Counted from the stretch's first letter, positions 9,567 through 18,570 are shown. The stretch is DNA of 64,000 nt from JAWXUU01 sp044426045 (GCA_044426045.1 JAWXUX010000005.1:62001-126000), one strand, 5' to 3'. Notes: generated from the letters alone by a model not told the origin. A program made the numbers and translations.

Positions 9567-10616
9567 ATGAAATATTTTGAAAAAGTTAAAAGCACAACTG
9601 AATATAAAAAGGATGCAATAATTCTTGGAATAGAAAGCTCTTGCGACGAAACATGTGCAAGTGTTGTGAAAGGTGGCAGGGAAGTCTTGTCAAACGTGAT
9701 TTCATCTCAAATCGACATCCACAAACGCTTTGGCGGTGTGGTTCCCGAAATTGCGAGCCGAAACCACACAATGAGCGTAGTTTCTGTTGTCGACGAGGCA
9801 CTTTCAAAAGCGGGCTTAAATCTGCAAGATATCGACGCCGTTGCTGTCACATATGGTGCGGGGCTTGTTGGGGCACTTCTCACTGGCGTGACTTATGCAA
9901 AAACGCTTTGCTATGCACTCGATATCCCACTCATAAAAGTGAACCACATAAGAGGGCACATGGCGGCAAACTATATTCAAGACAAAACACTTGAGCCACC
10001 ATTTCTTTGCGTGGTGACAAGTGGCGGACACACAGCAATCTTGAAAGTTACCGATTATCTGAGCCATGAATTTTTGGGCGGTACACTAGACGATGCAGTT
10101 GGCGAGGCTTTTGACAAAGTTGCAAAAACGCTAGACTTGCCATATCCTGGTGGTCCACAAATTTCAAAACTGGCACTTGAAGGTGAAAGCAGCATCTCTT
10201 TTCCAAAAATGCTGAAAAATGAGAAAAGCTATAACTTTTCATACAGCGGACTTAAAACAGCGGTTATAAATTACGTTCACACAAAACAGCAAAAGGGCGA
10301 AGATTATTCAAAAGCGGACATCGCAAAATCTTTTGAAGTTTCAGCAATAGATGTTCTCGTTGAAAAATCCCATCTCGCGATGAAAAATCACAACCTAGAC
10401 ACTGTCGTTATTTGTGGCGGTGTTGGCGCAAATGATTACTATCGCGGAAAAATGGCTGAAATGGCGAAGAAAGAAAACTTTAAGCTTGTTCTTCCCGACA
10501 AGGTTTTTTGCACAGATAATGCCGCAATGATTGCAGCTGAAGGTTATATTCAATACTACTACGCAAGCGAGCTTTCAGATTTAGATTTGAACGCCGTGCC
10601 ACAGATAAAATTATAG
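9567..10616 (+). CDS. tsaD: tRNA N6-adenosine threonylcarbamoyltransferase TsaD
   Basis: 349 residues, of the usual size. TsaD transfers threonylcarbamoyl from TC-AMP to A37 of ANN-decoding tRNAs (t6A), working with TsaB and TsaE. Family marks are ILGIESSCDET at the start of the ASKHA fold, the metal-binding HIRGHMAAN, VTSGGHTAIL and VICGGVGANDYYR. It starts 7 nt after prfB with no clear ribosome site, which suggests coupling to prfB translation. The Sua5-type enzyme that makes TC-AMP is encoded 1 kb downstream (11614-12618). tsaB and tsaE are not in this window. Confidence 0.96.
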   Translation: MKYFEKVKSTTEYKKDAIILGIESSCDETCASVVKGGREVLSNVISSQIDIHKRFGGVVPEIASRNHTMSVVSVVDEALSKAGLNLQDIDAVAVTYGAGLVGALLTGVTYAKTLCYALDIPLIKVNHIRGHMAANYIQDKTLEPPFLCVVTSGGHTAILKVTDYLSHEFLGGTLDDAVGEAFDKVAKTLDLPYPGGPQISKLALEGESSISFPKMLKNEKSYNFSYSGLKTAVINYVHTKQQKGEDYSKADIAKSFEVSAIDVLVEKSHLAMKNHNLDTVVICGGVGANDYYRGKMAEMAKKENFKLVLPDKVFCTDNAAMIAAEGYIQYYYASELSDLDLNAVPQIKL

Positions 10617-10623
10617 GTGACTT

Positions 10624-11427
10624 ATGATTGATTTGCACATTCACACATCATTTTCTTCAGACAGCACTGAAGAAATGGAAAATTATATAATAAAAGCTAT
10701 TGAAAACGGAGAAAGTAACATCATCGGTTTCACCGAGCATTTTGATTTTGACTACGCATACAGTGGTCTTCTTGCTACATATGTAGATTTTGTCGGTTTT
10801 TTTGATAAGATTGCCGAAATGAAAGTTAAATATGCAGATAAAATCAAAATCTTGGTTGGTGCGGAATTTGGATATGCCGATAATGAAAACGCAATGCAAC
10901 TTGCAAATATGATTTGGGATAAATATCCACTTGATTACGCAATCAATTCAATTCATTTGGTGGATTTTGAAGACCTTTGGTTTGAAAAGTATTTCAAAAA
11001 TAAAACTAAGCAAGAAGCATATTCGAAATATCTTCAGTGGATACGTAAAAGTCTTGACACAAAAACAAAATATCAAGTGGTTGCCCACCTTGGATATTGC
11101 CAAAGAAAAGCAATCTATGACGATAAGATTTTGCATTATGACGATTTTGCCGATCAAATTGACGATATTTTCAAAACAATGATAGAAAAAAACATCATTT
11201 TGGAAATAAACACATCAACTCGCGGAGTTTGCGACTTGATTCCGTCAGTTGAAATGCTGATACGCTATAAAGAGCTTGGTGGGGAGCTAATAACTTTCTC
11301 TTCTGATGCTCACGGAGTAGACAGATTGTTTGACAGATACGAGTATGTTTGCAATGTCGCAAAAGAACTAGGTTTCAAAGGTTTTGCCTATTATGAAAAT
11401 GGCGAAATCAATATTTATGAAATATAA
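10624..11427 (+). CDS. PHP-domain phosphoesterase (histidinol-phosphatase-like)
   Basis: 267 residues with the full PHP metal-binding set: DLHIHTSFSSDS at the N terminus, GFTEHFDFD, VAHLGYC, EINTSTRG and SSDAHGVDRL. Size and motifs match HisJ/HisK-type histidinol-phosphatases, but no other histidine gene is nearby and PHP enzymes serve several substrates, so the substrate is left open. It has AGGTG before ATG 10624, lies 7 nt after tsaD and is the last gene before a strong terminator, so it probably ends the transcript carrying prfB and tsaD. Confidence 0.85.
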   Translation: MIDLHIHTSFSSDSTEEMENYIIKAIENGESNIIGFTEHFDFDYAYSGLLATYVDFVGFFDKIAEMKVKYADKIKILVGAEFGYADNENAMQLANMIWDKYPLDYAINSIHLVDFEDLWFEKYFKNKTKQEAYSKYLQWIRKSLDTKTKYQVVAHLGYCQRKAIYDDKILHYDDFADQIDDIFKTMIEKNIILEINTSTRGVCDLIPSVEMLIRYKELGGELITFSSDAHGVDRLFDRYEYVCNVAKELGFKGFAYYENGEINIYEI

Positions 11428-11469
11428 CAAGTTCAAAACACGTAAGATAAGTTAAATATGTGTAACACA

Positions 11470-11505
11470 GGGCGAGATGATAGAAATCTCGCCCACATTC
11501 TTTTT
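11470..11505 (+). terminator. Terminator after the PHP gene
   Basis: Perfect 9-bp stem GGGCGAGAT (11470-11478) / ATCTCGCCC (11486-11494) with a 7-nt loop, followed by ACATTCTTTTT. Confidence 0.85.
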
Positions 11506-11578
11506 AGGTACATTTCGCTTTTTTGTATATATAGTCGTACTTTGTGAAAAAATAAACATTGTTTTGCTAGCTTAACTG

Positions 11579-11607
11579 TTGAAAAATAATTTAAATCATG
11601 CTATAAT
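11579..11607 (+). promoter_or_regulatory. Promoter of the Sua5 gene, predicting a leaderless mRNA
   Basis: TTGAAA (11579-11584), 17-bp spacer, TATAAT (11602-11607). Only 6 nt separate the -10 from ATG 11614, so transcription should begin at or next to the start codon. No ribosome-binding site is present. Confidence 0.75.
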
Positions 11608-11613
11608 ATTTAA

Positions 11614-12618
11614 ATGAATACAAAAATGTTTTACGCTTATAAAAACGACAATACAATAGATAAAATAGCACTCAAAAATGCCTCGGATATCCTTGTTTCA
11701 GGAGAGCTTGTCGCTTTCCCAACAGAAACAGTTTATGGGCTTGGCGTGGATGCGTATTCAACAAATATTTATAAAGTTTTTCAGGCGAAAGGAAGACCTC
11801 AAGACAATCCACTTATCTGCCATGTGGCAGAAACTGAAGATGTCAAATTGTGTGGGTATCCTTCAAAGCTTGCTGATGAAATTTTCAAACTGTTTTCGCC
11901 TGGTCCCATAACAGTTATTATTGATAAAAACGAAAAGATTTCAAGTGATGTGACTGGTGGACTTTCCACTGTTGGTGTGAGAATTCCCGAAAATGAAGTC
12001 GCAAGAGAATTTATAAAAATGTGTGGAGTTCCCGTTGCTGCGCCATCTGCAAACACTTCAAAACGTCCAAGTCCCACAAGGGCATGTGATGTGGCGGAAG
12101 ATATGCAAGGCAAGATTTCAGCTATCATTGATGGCGGAATTTGCAGTGTTGGCATTGAATCAACGGTCGTTGATGCAAGGGGAGAGTTTCCAATAATACT
12201 TCGCGAAGGGAAGATCACTAAAGCTGATTTTTTGAAGCATTTTGACAAATGTGAAATTGCGGGAAAATCCGATGATAAAGTCAGAAGTCCTGGCGTGAAA
12301 TATCAACACTACAGCCCAAAAGTTGACATGTTTGTTCATTTTGGAGAAAATGCAGAAACAATCACAAACTTTATAATCGAAAATAATACAAAAAGAATTG
12401 CACTTTGTGCCGAGAGTTCTTTTTCTTCTAATTTTGAAAAATTCAATAATATTCTCATTCATAAAATGGGCGAAACAGAGGAAGAATTCATGCACAACTA
12501 CTATTTTTCACTTCGTGACACTGAAAAAATTTGCGACATGATTGTCATGCAAATGCCTTTTGAAAGTGAAGGCTTGAAAAACAGGTGTGCTAAATCTTGC
12601 GGAGAAAAGTTTATATAA
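11614..12618 (+). CDS. Threonylcarbamoyl-AMP synthase, Sua5 type
   Basis: 334 residues: an N-terminal YrdC/TsaC domain (about 15-205) plus the C-terminal Sua5 domain, so this is the long form rather than short TsaC. It makes threonylcarbamoyl-AMP from threonine, bicarbonate and ATP, the first step of tRNA t6A. Signatures are FPTETVYGLG, the KGRPQDNPL motif, SPGPITVI, VPVAAPSANTSKRPSP and, in the linker, SPGVKYQHYSPK. TsaD is encoded nearby at 9567. It has its own promoter and apparently no 5' leader; a second ATG at 11626 also lacks a ribosome site. Confidence 0.95.
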   Translation: MNTKMFYAYKNDNTIDKIALKNASDILVSGELVAFPTETVYGLGVDAYSTNIYKVFQAKGRPQDNPLICHVAETEDVKLCGYPSKLADEIFKLFSPGPITVIIDKNEKISSDVTGGLSTVGVRIPENEVAREFIKMCGVPVAAPSANTSKRPSPTRACDVAEDMQGKISAIIDGGICSVGIESTVVDARGEFPIILREGKITKADFLKHFDKCEIAGKSDDKVRSPGVKYQHYSPKVDMFVHFGENAETITNFIIENNTKRIALCAESSFSSNFEKFNNILIHKMGETEEEFMHNYYFSLRDTEKICDMIVMQMPFESEGLKNRCAKSCGEKFI

Positions 12619-12667
12619 TAGAAATATTTTTTATATATAATTCAAAAAACAACTATGGAGAAGCATT

Positions 12668-13108
12668 ATGAAAATAGCAATAGGATTTGATCACGGCGGT
12701 TTTGATTATAAAGAAACGCTTATTGATTATCTAAAAAAACAAAACATTGAATTTATCGACTGCGGAACAGATTCAACTGACTCTTGCGACTACCCAATTT
12801 ATGCTGGAAAAGTTGCAAAGCTTGTTCAAAGCGGAGAGGCTGAAAAAGGCATCTTGATTTGCGGGACAGGCGTTGGCATGAGTATTGCCGCAAATAAATA
12901 TAAAGGTATCAGATGTGCGCTTGCAAATGAATATTTCACTGCAAAAGCAACGCGCGAGCACAACGACACAAACGTCCTTGCAATGGGCTCAAGAGTAATT
13001 GGCAAAAACACCATGCTTGAAATCGTTGACGTTTGGTTGAAAACTGAATTCATCGGCTCTTATCACACAAAGAGAATTCAAATGATTTCAGATATTGAAA
13101 ACGCTTAA
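12668..13108 (+). CDS. rpiB: Ribose-5-phosphate isomerase B (RpiB/LacA/LacB family)
   Basis: 146 residues. It interconverts ribose-5-phosphate and ribulose-5-phosphate in the pentose phosphate pathway. Family motifs are the phosphate-binding GFDHGGFDYK, the catalytic-Cys stretch ILICGTGVGMSIAANK and the region around REHNDTNVLAMGSR. GGAG at 12657-12660 precedes ATG 12668. It lies between the Sua5 gene and upp; the RpiB-Upp pairing links ribose phosphate with PRPP-dependent pyrimidine salvage and is a common neighbourhood in Firmicutes. Confidence 0.95.
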   Translation: MKIAIGFDHGGFDYKETLIDYLKKQNIEFIDCGTDSTDSCDYPIYAGKVAKLVQSGEAEKGILICGTGVGMSIAANKYKGIRCALANEYFTAKATREHNDTNVLAMGSRVIGKNTMLEIVDVWLKTEFIGSYHTKRIQMISDIENA

Positions 13109-13156
13109 TAATTTTTTATTATAATAGACAAAATATTAACACTAGGAGGATAACCT

Positions 13157-13786
13157 ATGAGCAAAGTTACAGTGTATGATCACCCACTTGTGCAACACAA
13201 AGTTTCCATGATACGTGACAAAAACACTAGCACCAAAGACTTTCGAGAACTAGTTGAAGAAATTGCAATGCTTATGGCGTACGAAGCGACAAGAGATTTG
13301 CCACTTGAAGAAGTTGAAGTTGAAACACCAATTCAAAAAGCAACGGTAAAAATGATTTCAGGCAGATCAATTGGCGTCGTTCCAATCTTGCGTGCAGGTC
13401 TTGGAATGGTTAACGGAGTTATAAATCTTGTTCCAAATGCAAAAATTGGACACATTGGTTTATATCGCGACCCAGAAACATTGAAACCAGTTGAATACTA
13501 TTGCAAATTGCCAACTGACGCAACCGAAAGAGATTTCATCGTCGTTGACCCAATGCTTGCAACGGGTGGCTCAGCTATTTCAGCAATACAGTTCATCAAA
13601 GATCGCGGTGTAAAAAACATTAAATTCATGTGCTTGATTGCAGCTCCTGAAGGCGTGAAAGCGCTTCAAGATGCACATCCAGATGTGGATATCTTCATCG
13701 CAGCACTAGATGAAAAACTAAACGACCATGCATATATCATTCCGGGTCTTGGCGATGCGGGCGATAGATTGTTTGGCACGAAATAG
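13157..13786 (+). CDS. upp: Uracil phosphoribosyltransferase
   Basis: 209 residues, exactly the usual length. It converts uracil and PRPP to UMP for pyrimidine salvage in the cytosol. Visible are the N-terminal HPLVQHKVSMIRDKNT, GVVPILRAGLGMV and the PRPP loop VVDPMLATGGSA, with the family's C-terminal PGLGDAGDRLFGTK. A strong AGGAGG (13145-13150) precedes ATG 13157. The V-ATPase operon begins only 8 nt after its stop, so upp may be co-transcribed with it; no terminator lies between. Confidence 0.97.
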   Translation: MSKVTVYDHPLVQHKVSMIRDKNTSTKDFRELVEEIAMLMAYEATRDLPLEEVEVETPIQKATVKMISGRSIGVVPILRAGLGMVNGVINLVPNAKIGHIGLYRDPETLKPVEYYCKLPTDATERDFIVVDPMLATGGSAISAIQFIKDRGVKNIKFMCLIAAPEGVKALQDAHPDVDIFIAALDEKLNDHAYIIPGLGDAGDRLFGTK

Positions 13787-13794
13787 AGGTGTAT

Positions 13795-14103
13795 ATGATT
13801 GAAAAGGTGATTGCATCAATACTAGATGCAGAAAAAGAAGCTTCTTTGATTATTTCTGACGGAATGAAAGAATATAAACAAATCATTTCTGATGCGGAAT
13901 CAAAAGAAAGCAAGGATAAAAAGGAACTTATTGTAAGTTTGAAAGCAAGCCAAACCGCTGCCTATAAAGAAGCGGAAGCTAAAGCTGAAGAAAACTACGA
14001 AAAGTCACTTGAAAACGGCAGGGCGGAAGCAAAAGCAATGCAAGCCGAAAGCATGAAGAAAACTGATAGTGCAGTGGACTTCATTATTGGGAAGGTGATC
14101 TGA
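13795..14103 (+). CDS. ntpF: V-type ATPase peripheral-stalk subunit (G/H type)
   Basis: 102 residues, almost entirely Lys/Glu/Ala-rich heptad-like sequence predicted to form one long coiled coil, as expected for the small stalk subunit that pairs with subunit E. Identification rests on this plus its place as first gene in the operon, matching ntpF of Enterococcus hirae. ATG 13795 follows AGAGGTG (13785-13791); a GTG at 13789 lies within that ribosome site and is less likely. Its stop overlaps the start of the subunit I gene (TGATG). Confidence 0.8.
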   Translation: MIEKVIASILDAEKEASLIISDGMKEYKQIISDAESKESKDKKELIVSLKASQTAAYKEAEAKAEENYEKSLENGRAEAKAMQAESMKKTDSAVDFIIGKVI

Positions 14104-16100
14104 TGGCAATTGTTCAAATGAAAAGAATGAAGCTAGTGGCTCTTTCTGAAGAAAAAGAAGAAATTCTGAACATATTGAACAAGCTGAATTGTGTTGAACT
14201 CAAAGAAACACAAGAAATTGAAAACACTCACACAAGATTTAATGAAAAAAGAGCAAGCAGAGTTTCCCAAAAACTATCTAAACTCAATTTTGCAATAGAG
14301 CTTATCGCAAAAGAACAAATTGAGCGCGGAAAACTTGCTGCAGCCGAAGTTTTGGAATATACTAAGCCGAAAAAAGCATTCATGGCAGGAAGAACAGAAG
14401 TTGAATTTGAAAGATTCATCAATTCTGATGCTGACGAAATTGATATTATGGCGAAAGTTTCAGAACTTGAAAATTTGCAAAATCAAAAGTCGGAAATCAA
14501 AGGTAAACTTTTAAAAATCGACAACACAATAGCATCACTTGCTGTTTATCAAGATTTGCAAACTCCATTTTCAAAATTCAAATCAACAAAGAATGTCGCT
14601 ATCAATCTTGGGACTATCCCAGTTGCGGTGGAAATGAAATTCGATGCAGAACTTGAAAAGGGCGGTCACAACTTTGTTGTTGAGAAGATTTCAAAAGTGG
14701 GAGATTATTTTTCCATCTTTGCATACGCTCACAAAGAATTTGAATCAGAATGTAGTGATTTCCTTTCAGAATTTGGCTTTTCAAAATGCGCACACGACTT
14801 TGACGATATTCCTAGCGAAAAAGTTCAAAGTTTGAAAGCGGAAATTGAAACATTGAAAGCAAGAGATATCGAATTGAATGGTTATATCGTTGGTTACGAA
14901 AACCATCTTGATAAAATGAAACAACTCTTCGACTTCTTCACTTTCAAATATGAAAAAATTTCAGCACAAGGCGGGTTCAAAAGAACTAAAGGCGAAAAAG
15001 TTGTTGCCTTTGAATCTTGGGTTCCAACCGAAAAAATAGAAGATATTCAACAAGCTGTTGGCAAATATACCGACAGAACATATTTTGAATTTCAAGATGC
15101 GGCGGAAGATGATATTCCTCCAACGCTAGCACTCAACAACAAACTTGTTTCCAACTTTGAAGTTGTGACAAACATGTATTCAGCTCCTTCATATCGCGAA
15201 GCTGATCCTAACTTTTCTGTTATGATTTTCTTCTTTGTATTCTTTGGCTTCATGCTTTCGGATGCAGGATATGGATTGTTGCTTGCCGTTGGTGGTTGGG
15301 CTGCACTCAAGTTCCTTGATCTTGAAAAAGGAACAAAACAACTCGCAACTGTTATCGCTCTTGGTGGTATTTCAACTATCATTTGGGGTGTGCTTTTCGG
15401 GGGATACTTTGGTGTTGACGTTTCAGAAACATTCCTTGGAAACTTCACTTGGTTCACACCACTTGATAATCCAATCGGTGTTTTGGCTCTTTCTCTTGGT
15501 CTTGGTATGTTCCAAATCCTTTGGGGTATGGGATTGAATGCTATCGCACTTTGGAAAGCAGGCAGAAAAGTCGATGCAATTTGTGACGTTGGCTCTTGGT
15601 ATGTTTTATTCTTCGGAATAATGATATACGCTTTAAGCATGGTTCCAGGATTCGAATTCGTGGCAAGTGCTGGGATGTATCTTGCTATTGCCGGTGTTGC
15701 TATGCTTATTTTAACGCAAGGCAGAGCAGAAAAGAACATTCTCATGAAAGGATTCAAGGGAATCGCATCACTTTATGGAATCATGAACTATGTTTCCGAC
15801 ATATTGAGCTACGCTCGTTTGTTCGGTCTTGGACTTGCAACAGGTGTTGTTGGTATGGTTATGAATGAAATTGGTATTGTGTTTATCGATTTGATTCCAT
15901 ATGCAGGTTGGGTGATTGGTATCGCTTTCATACTTGCAGGACATTGTTTGAACATCGGTATCAACGTTCTTGGTGCTTATGTGCATGACTGTAGACTTCA
16001 ATATATCGAATTCTTCGGTAAATTCTATGAAGGTGGCGGACATGTTTTCAGACCATTCGGTTCAAACACAAAATATATCAGAATAAAAAATAATAAATAG
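14103..16100 (+). CDS. ntpI: V-type ATPase subunit I (a subunit)
   Basis: 665 residues. It forms the stator half-channels that pass ions to the K ring. The N-terminal ~370 residues are cytosolic with two long coiled-coil stretches (about 85-145 and 230-275). The C-terminal half has about seven membrane segments, beginning with FSVMIFFFVFFGFMLSDAGYG. The conserved segment DILSYARLFGLGLATG contains the arginine expected to face the ring carboxylate. Start ATG 14103 overlaps the preceding stop by one base, indicating translational coupling. Confidence 0.96.
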   Translation: MAIVQMKRMKLVALSEEKEEILNILNKLNCVELKETQEIENTHTRFNEKRASRVSQKLSKLNFAIELIAKEQIERGKLAAAEVLEYTKPKKAFMAGRTEVEFERFINSDADEIDIMAKVSELENLQNQKSEIKGKLLKIDNTIASLAVYQDLQTPFSKFKSTKNVAINLGTIPVAVEMKFDAELEKGGHNFVVEKISKVGDYFSIFAYAHKEFESECSDFLSEFGFSKCAHDFDDIPSEKVQSLKAEIETLKARDIELNGYIVGYENHLDKMKQLFDFFTFKYEKISAQGGFKRTKGEKVVAFESWVPTEKIEDIQQAVGKYTDRTYFEFQDAAEDDIPPTLALNNKLVSNFEVVTNMYSAPSYREADPNFSVMIFFFVFFGFMLSDAGYGLLLAVGGWAALKFLDLEKGTKQLATVIALGGISTIIWGVLFGGYFGVDVSETFLGNFTWFTPLDNPIGVLALSLGLGMFQILWGMGLNAIALWKAGRKVDAICDVGSWYVLFFGIMIYALSMVPGFEFVASAGMYLAIAGVAMLILTQGRAEKNILMKGFKGIASLYGIMNYVSDILSYARLFGLGLATGVVGMVMNEIGIVFIDLIPYAGWVIGIAFILAGHCLNIGINVLGAYVHDCRLQYIEFFGKFYEGGGHVFRPFGSNTKYIRIKNNK

Positions 16101-16135
16101 TAATTAAAAATTTTTTTAATAATAAGGAGAATAAT

Positions 16136-16636
16136 ATGGAAATAATCACTCAAGCAGCAACATTGGAACTAGGATTTATGTATGCACTTATCGGTGCAGC
16201 ACTAGCTATCGGTCTTGCGGGCACAGGCTCAGCAATCGGCGTTGGTATCGCAGGACAAGCAGCAGCAGCTGTTACTGCAGAAACTCCAGACAAATTTTCA
16301 AAATGTTTGATTTTTGAACTTTTGCCAGGTACTCAAGGTATCTACGGATTCCTTATCGCCGTTTTGGTTTTCATTAAAATTGGTCTTTTCAGTGGCGTTG
16401 TTCCAATCACAAACGAGCAAGGTCTTGCAATTTTGATGTCTTGTCTTCCAATCGGAATCGTTGGTCTCTCTTCAGCAATCTATCAAGGTAAAGCAGCAGC
16501 AGCTGGTATCCAACTTATTGCTAAAAGACCTGATGAATCTGGTAAAGGTATCACATTTGCAGTTATGGTGGAAACATACGCAATCTTGGCACTACTAGTA
16601 TCATTCCTTGCGCTTTTCATTGGCGTTCAACTTTAA
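16136..16636 (+). CDS. ntpK: V-type ATPase subunit K (c-ring proteolipid)
   Basis: 166 residues, a duplicated hairpin with four membrane helices, the size of the V-type rather than the F-type proteolipid. The ion carboxylate is Glu146 in FAVMVETYAIL. The first hairpin has LLPGTQGIYGF, and Gln117 lies in SAIYQGKAAAAG. Leu63, Thr66, Gln67, Gln117 and Glu146 fall where E. hirae NtpK has its Na+ ligands Leu61, Thr64, Gln65, Gln110 and Glu139, so a Na+-translocating ring is the better reading. AAGGAG lies before ATG 16136. Confidence 0.96.
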   Translation: MEIITQAATLELGFMYALIGAALAIGLAGTGSAIGVGIAGQAAAAVTAETPDKFSKCLIFELLPGTQGIYGFLIAVLVFIKIGLFSGVVPITNEQGLAILMSCLPIGIVGLSSAIYQGKAAAAGIQLIAKRPDESGKGITFAVMVETYAILALLVSFLALFIGVQL

Positions 16637-16651
16637 TAAGGAGATAACATA

Positions 16652-17224
16652 ATGGCAGAAAATGCTATCATTGAAAAAATTGTCAATGATGCAAAAAAAG
16701 CTAGTGAATCATACATTGCTGATGCAAACATGAAAAAGATAGAGATTGAACAAGCATATCAAGAATATGCAAAAACAATCACTGTTCAAACAAGCAACGA
16801 AACTAAAACAGAATGTGCAAACATTTTGGAAAGAAGAAACACAGTTGCAACTTTGGACACTAAAAAAATCGTTTTGCAAGCTAAGCAAGAAGTGATTTCA
16901 AACGCTTTTGTCGTTGCCAAACAAACTATTTTGAAAGACACTGCGAAATATCAATCATTTATGGCAGTGGAAATTTCAAAACATTTTGAAAATGGCGATG
17001 AACTTATCATTGGTAAAGCAGATAAAGCACTTAATGGAGCTTTCATCAAAAAATTGCAAGAAACAACAGGCAAGAAAATTGCCGTTTCAAAAGAAGTTGG
17101 CAATTTTGTTGGTGGTGTTATCATCAGAAGTGCTGGATACGATAAAAATTTGTGTCTCGACACAATAATGAAAACAAAACGAGAAGAAATTGAAGCGGAA
17201 GTTTCAAAAATTCTCTTCGAATAG
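16652..17224 (+). CDS. ntpE: V-type ATPase subunit E
   Basis: 190 residues. The N-terminal half is a long charged helix that would form the peripheral-stalk coiled coil. The C-terminal half is a globular domain ending near VGNFVGGVIIRSAGYDKNLCLDTI, the usual E-subunit signature around GGxxxR. It starts 15 nt after ntpK behind AAGGAG and ends 12 nt before ntpC. It is assigned by size, pattern and its fixed place between K and C. Confidence 0.92.
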   Translation: MAENAIIEKIVNDAKKASESYIADANMKKIEIEQAYQEYAKTITVQTSNETKTECANILERRNTVATLDTKKIVLQAKQEVISNAFVVAKQTILKDTAKYQSFMAVEISKHFENGDELIIGKADKALNGAFIKKLQETTGKKIAVSKEVGNFVGGVIIRSAGYDKNLCLDTIMKTKREEIEAEVSKILFE

Positions 17225-17236
17225 GAGAAATTGGGT

Positions 17237-18232
17237 ATGGCAAGCAAAATATTTGCAAATACGTCAGCCGCTGCAAAAAGCGTTAACCTTTTGAACCAAG
17301 AAAAGCTTTCAAGACTTCTTGATGGCAACACTGGTGAAGATGGATTGAAAGTTTTGGCAGAGTTGTCGTATGGAGATACTTCCATTGAAAACCCATATGA
17401 CTTTGAAATCTTGATTGAAAGTGAAATGGAAAAGCACTTCGAATTTATCAAAGAAGCTAGCCCTGATGCAAAAGCAACAGCTTGTTTCTTTGCGGAGCTT
17501 GACTTTCACAACTTGAAATGTGCTTTGAAAACAAAATACGGTAAAATCAAAGAATATGAAACTCTTTCATATTCATTCGCAAGTGTTGAAAGCGGGGCAC
17601 TTCTTGACAGCGTTTTGAACGATGAATACAGAAGCCTTTCACGAGGCATGAAAAATGCTTGTGAAGAAGCCGATGCAGCACACATCGCCGGCAGTTTGTC
17701 ACCTTCAAAAATCGATTATATTTGCGATAAATATATGTTTGCTGATATTTTCGAAAATTTGAAAGGAATTTCAAGCAAGACATTGAAAGATTATTTTACA
17801 GCTAAAGTTGACCTTATAAACGTTCAAACATTACTGAGAGCAAAGCTTCACGAAATTGATGCTGCGGCACTCAAAAATATGTTGTTTGAAGGCGGAAAAT
17901 TCAATGTTCAAACACTTATAAATCAATTTGATTCATCATATGATTCAATTGTTGATTTTTATATGTATTCAAGCTATAACGAAGTCGTGAAAATCTTAGT
18001 TGGTGAAATCGCCGACGGTTCTTCACAAGTTGAGTTTGAAAAGCAACGCGACAAGCACCTTTTGAATCTTTTCAAAGATAAGAAATTTGCCGCACAAGAT
18101 GCAGATTTATTTTATGGCTACATCGTTGCAAAGCAGTTTGAATTTGATAATATTCGTCTTATCATGGTTGGACTTAACAACAAGCTGGACAAAAATAAAA
18201 TCAAAGTGAGGTTAAAAGAGCTTTATGTATGA
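17237..18232 (+). CDS. ntpC: V-type ATPase subunit C (d subunit)
   Basis: 331 residues, mostly helical, of the type that forms the funnel joining the central rotor stalk to the membrane ring. Visible family-like segments are FFAELDFHNLKCALKTKY and the C-terminal YGYIVAKQFEFDNIRLIMVG. ATG 17237 is chosen because AGGAG (17223-17227) is well spaced from it; an in-frame TTG at 17231 is nearer the ribosome site and less likely. The 3' end overlaps the subunit F gene by 8 bp. Confidence 0.92.
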   Translation: MASKIFANTSAAAKSVNLLNQEKLSRLLDGNTGEDGLKVLAELSYGDTSIENPYDFEILIESEMEKHFEFIKEASPDAKATACFFAELDFHNLKCALKTKYGKIKEYETLSYSFASVESGALLDSVLNDEYRSLSRGMKNACEEADAAHIAGSLSPSKIDYICDKYMFADIFENLKGISSKTLKDYFTAKVDLINVQTLLRAKLHEIDAAALKNMLFEGGKFNVQTLINQFDSSYDSIVDFYMYSSYNEVVKILVGEIADGSSQVEFEKQRDKHLLNLFKDKKFAAQDADLFYGYIVAKQFEFDNIRLIMVGLNNKLDKNKIKVRLKELYV

Positions 18233-18548
18233 TAGAATTGGAATTATCGGGGATCCTGATAGCGTTCTTGCATTCAAAGCAATAGGAGTTGAGGCGTTCC
18301 CTCAATCCGATGCAGAAAAAGCAAAAGACCTCGTGAAAGAAATGTCAAGAAAAGGCTTCAAAGTGATTTTCATAACGGAAAATTTATGTGAGCAAATGCA
18401 GGGATTTTTGGACGAATATAAGTCAAAAACCTATCCTGCAATAATACCGCTGGTTGGGGTTATGGAGCCAACAAACTACGGCATGAACAGCATAAGACGC
18501 GATATGGAAAAGGCAATCGGGGCAGACATCCTTTTCAGAAAAGATTAG
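18225..18548 (+). CDS. ntpG: V-type ATPase subunit F
   Basis: 107 residues with the Rossmann-like fold of the rotor subunit F: IGIIGDPDSVLAFKAIGVEA at the N terminus and FITENLCEQM in the middle. It sits in the central stalk with subunit D. The ATG lies inside the end of ntpC (8-bp overlap), which implies translational coupling. It is followed after 22 nt by subunit A. The symbol follows E. hirae, where ntpG encodes this subunit. Confidence 0.93.
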   Translation: MYDRIGIIGDPDSVLAFKAIGVEAFPQSDAEKAKDLVKEMSRKGFKVIFITENLCEQMQGFLDEYKSKTYPAIIPLVGVMEPTNYGMNSIRRDMEKAIGADILFRKD

Positions 18549-18570
18549 GAAATTTAATGGAGAAATAAAA

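Noticed and set aside
15092..15757. A 221-codon open frame antisense to the V-ATPase subunit I gene
   Set aside because: It is a shadow of the ntpI membrane domain, with no ribosome site, promoter or family match. Other long antisense frames here (for example 17-20 kb, 44434-44811) were rejected for the same reason.
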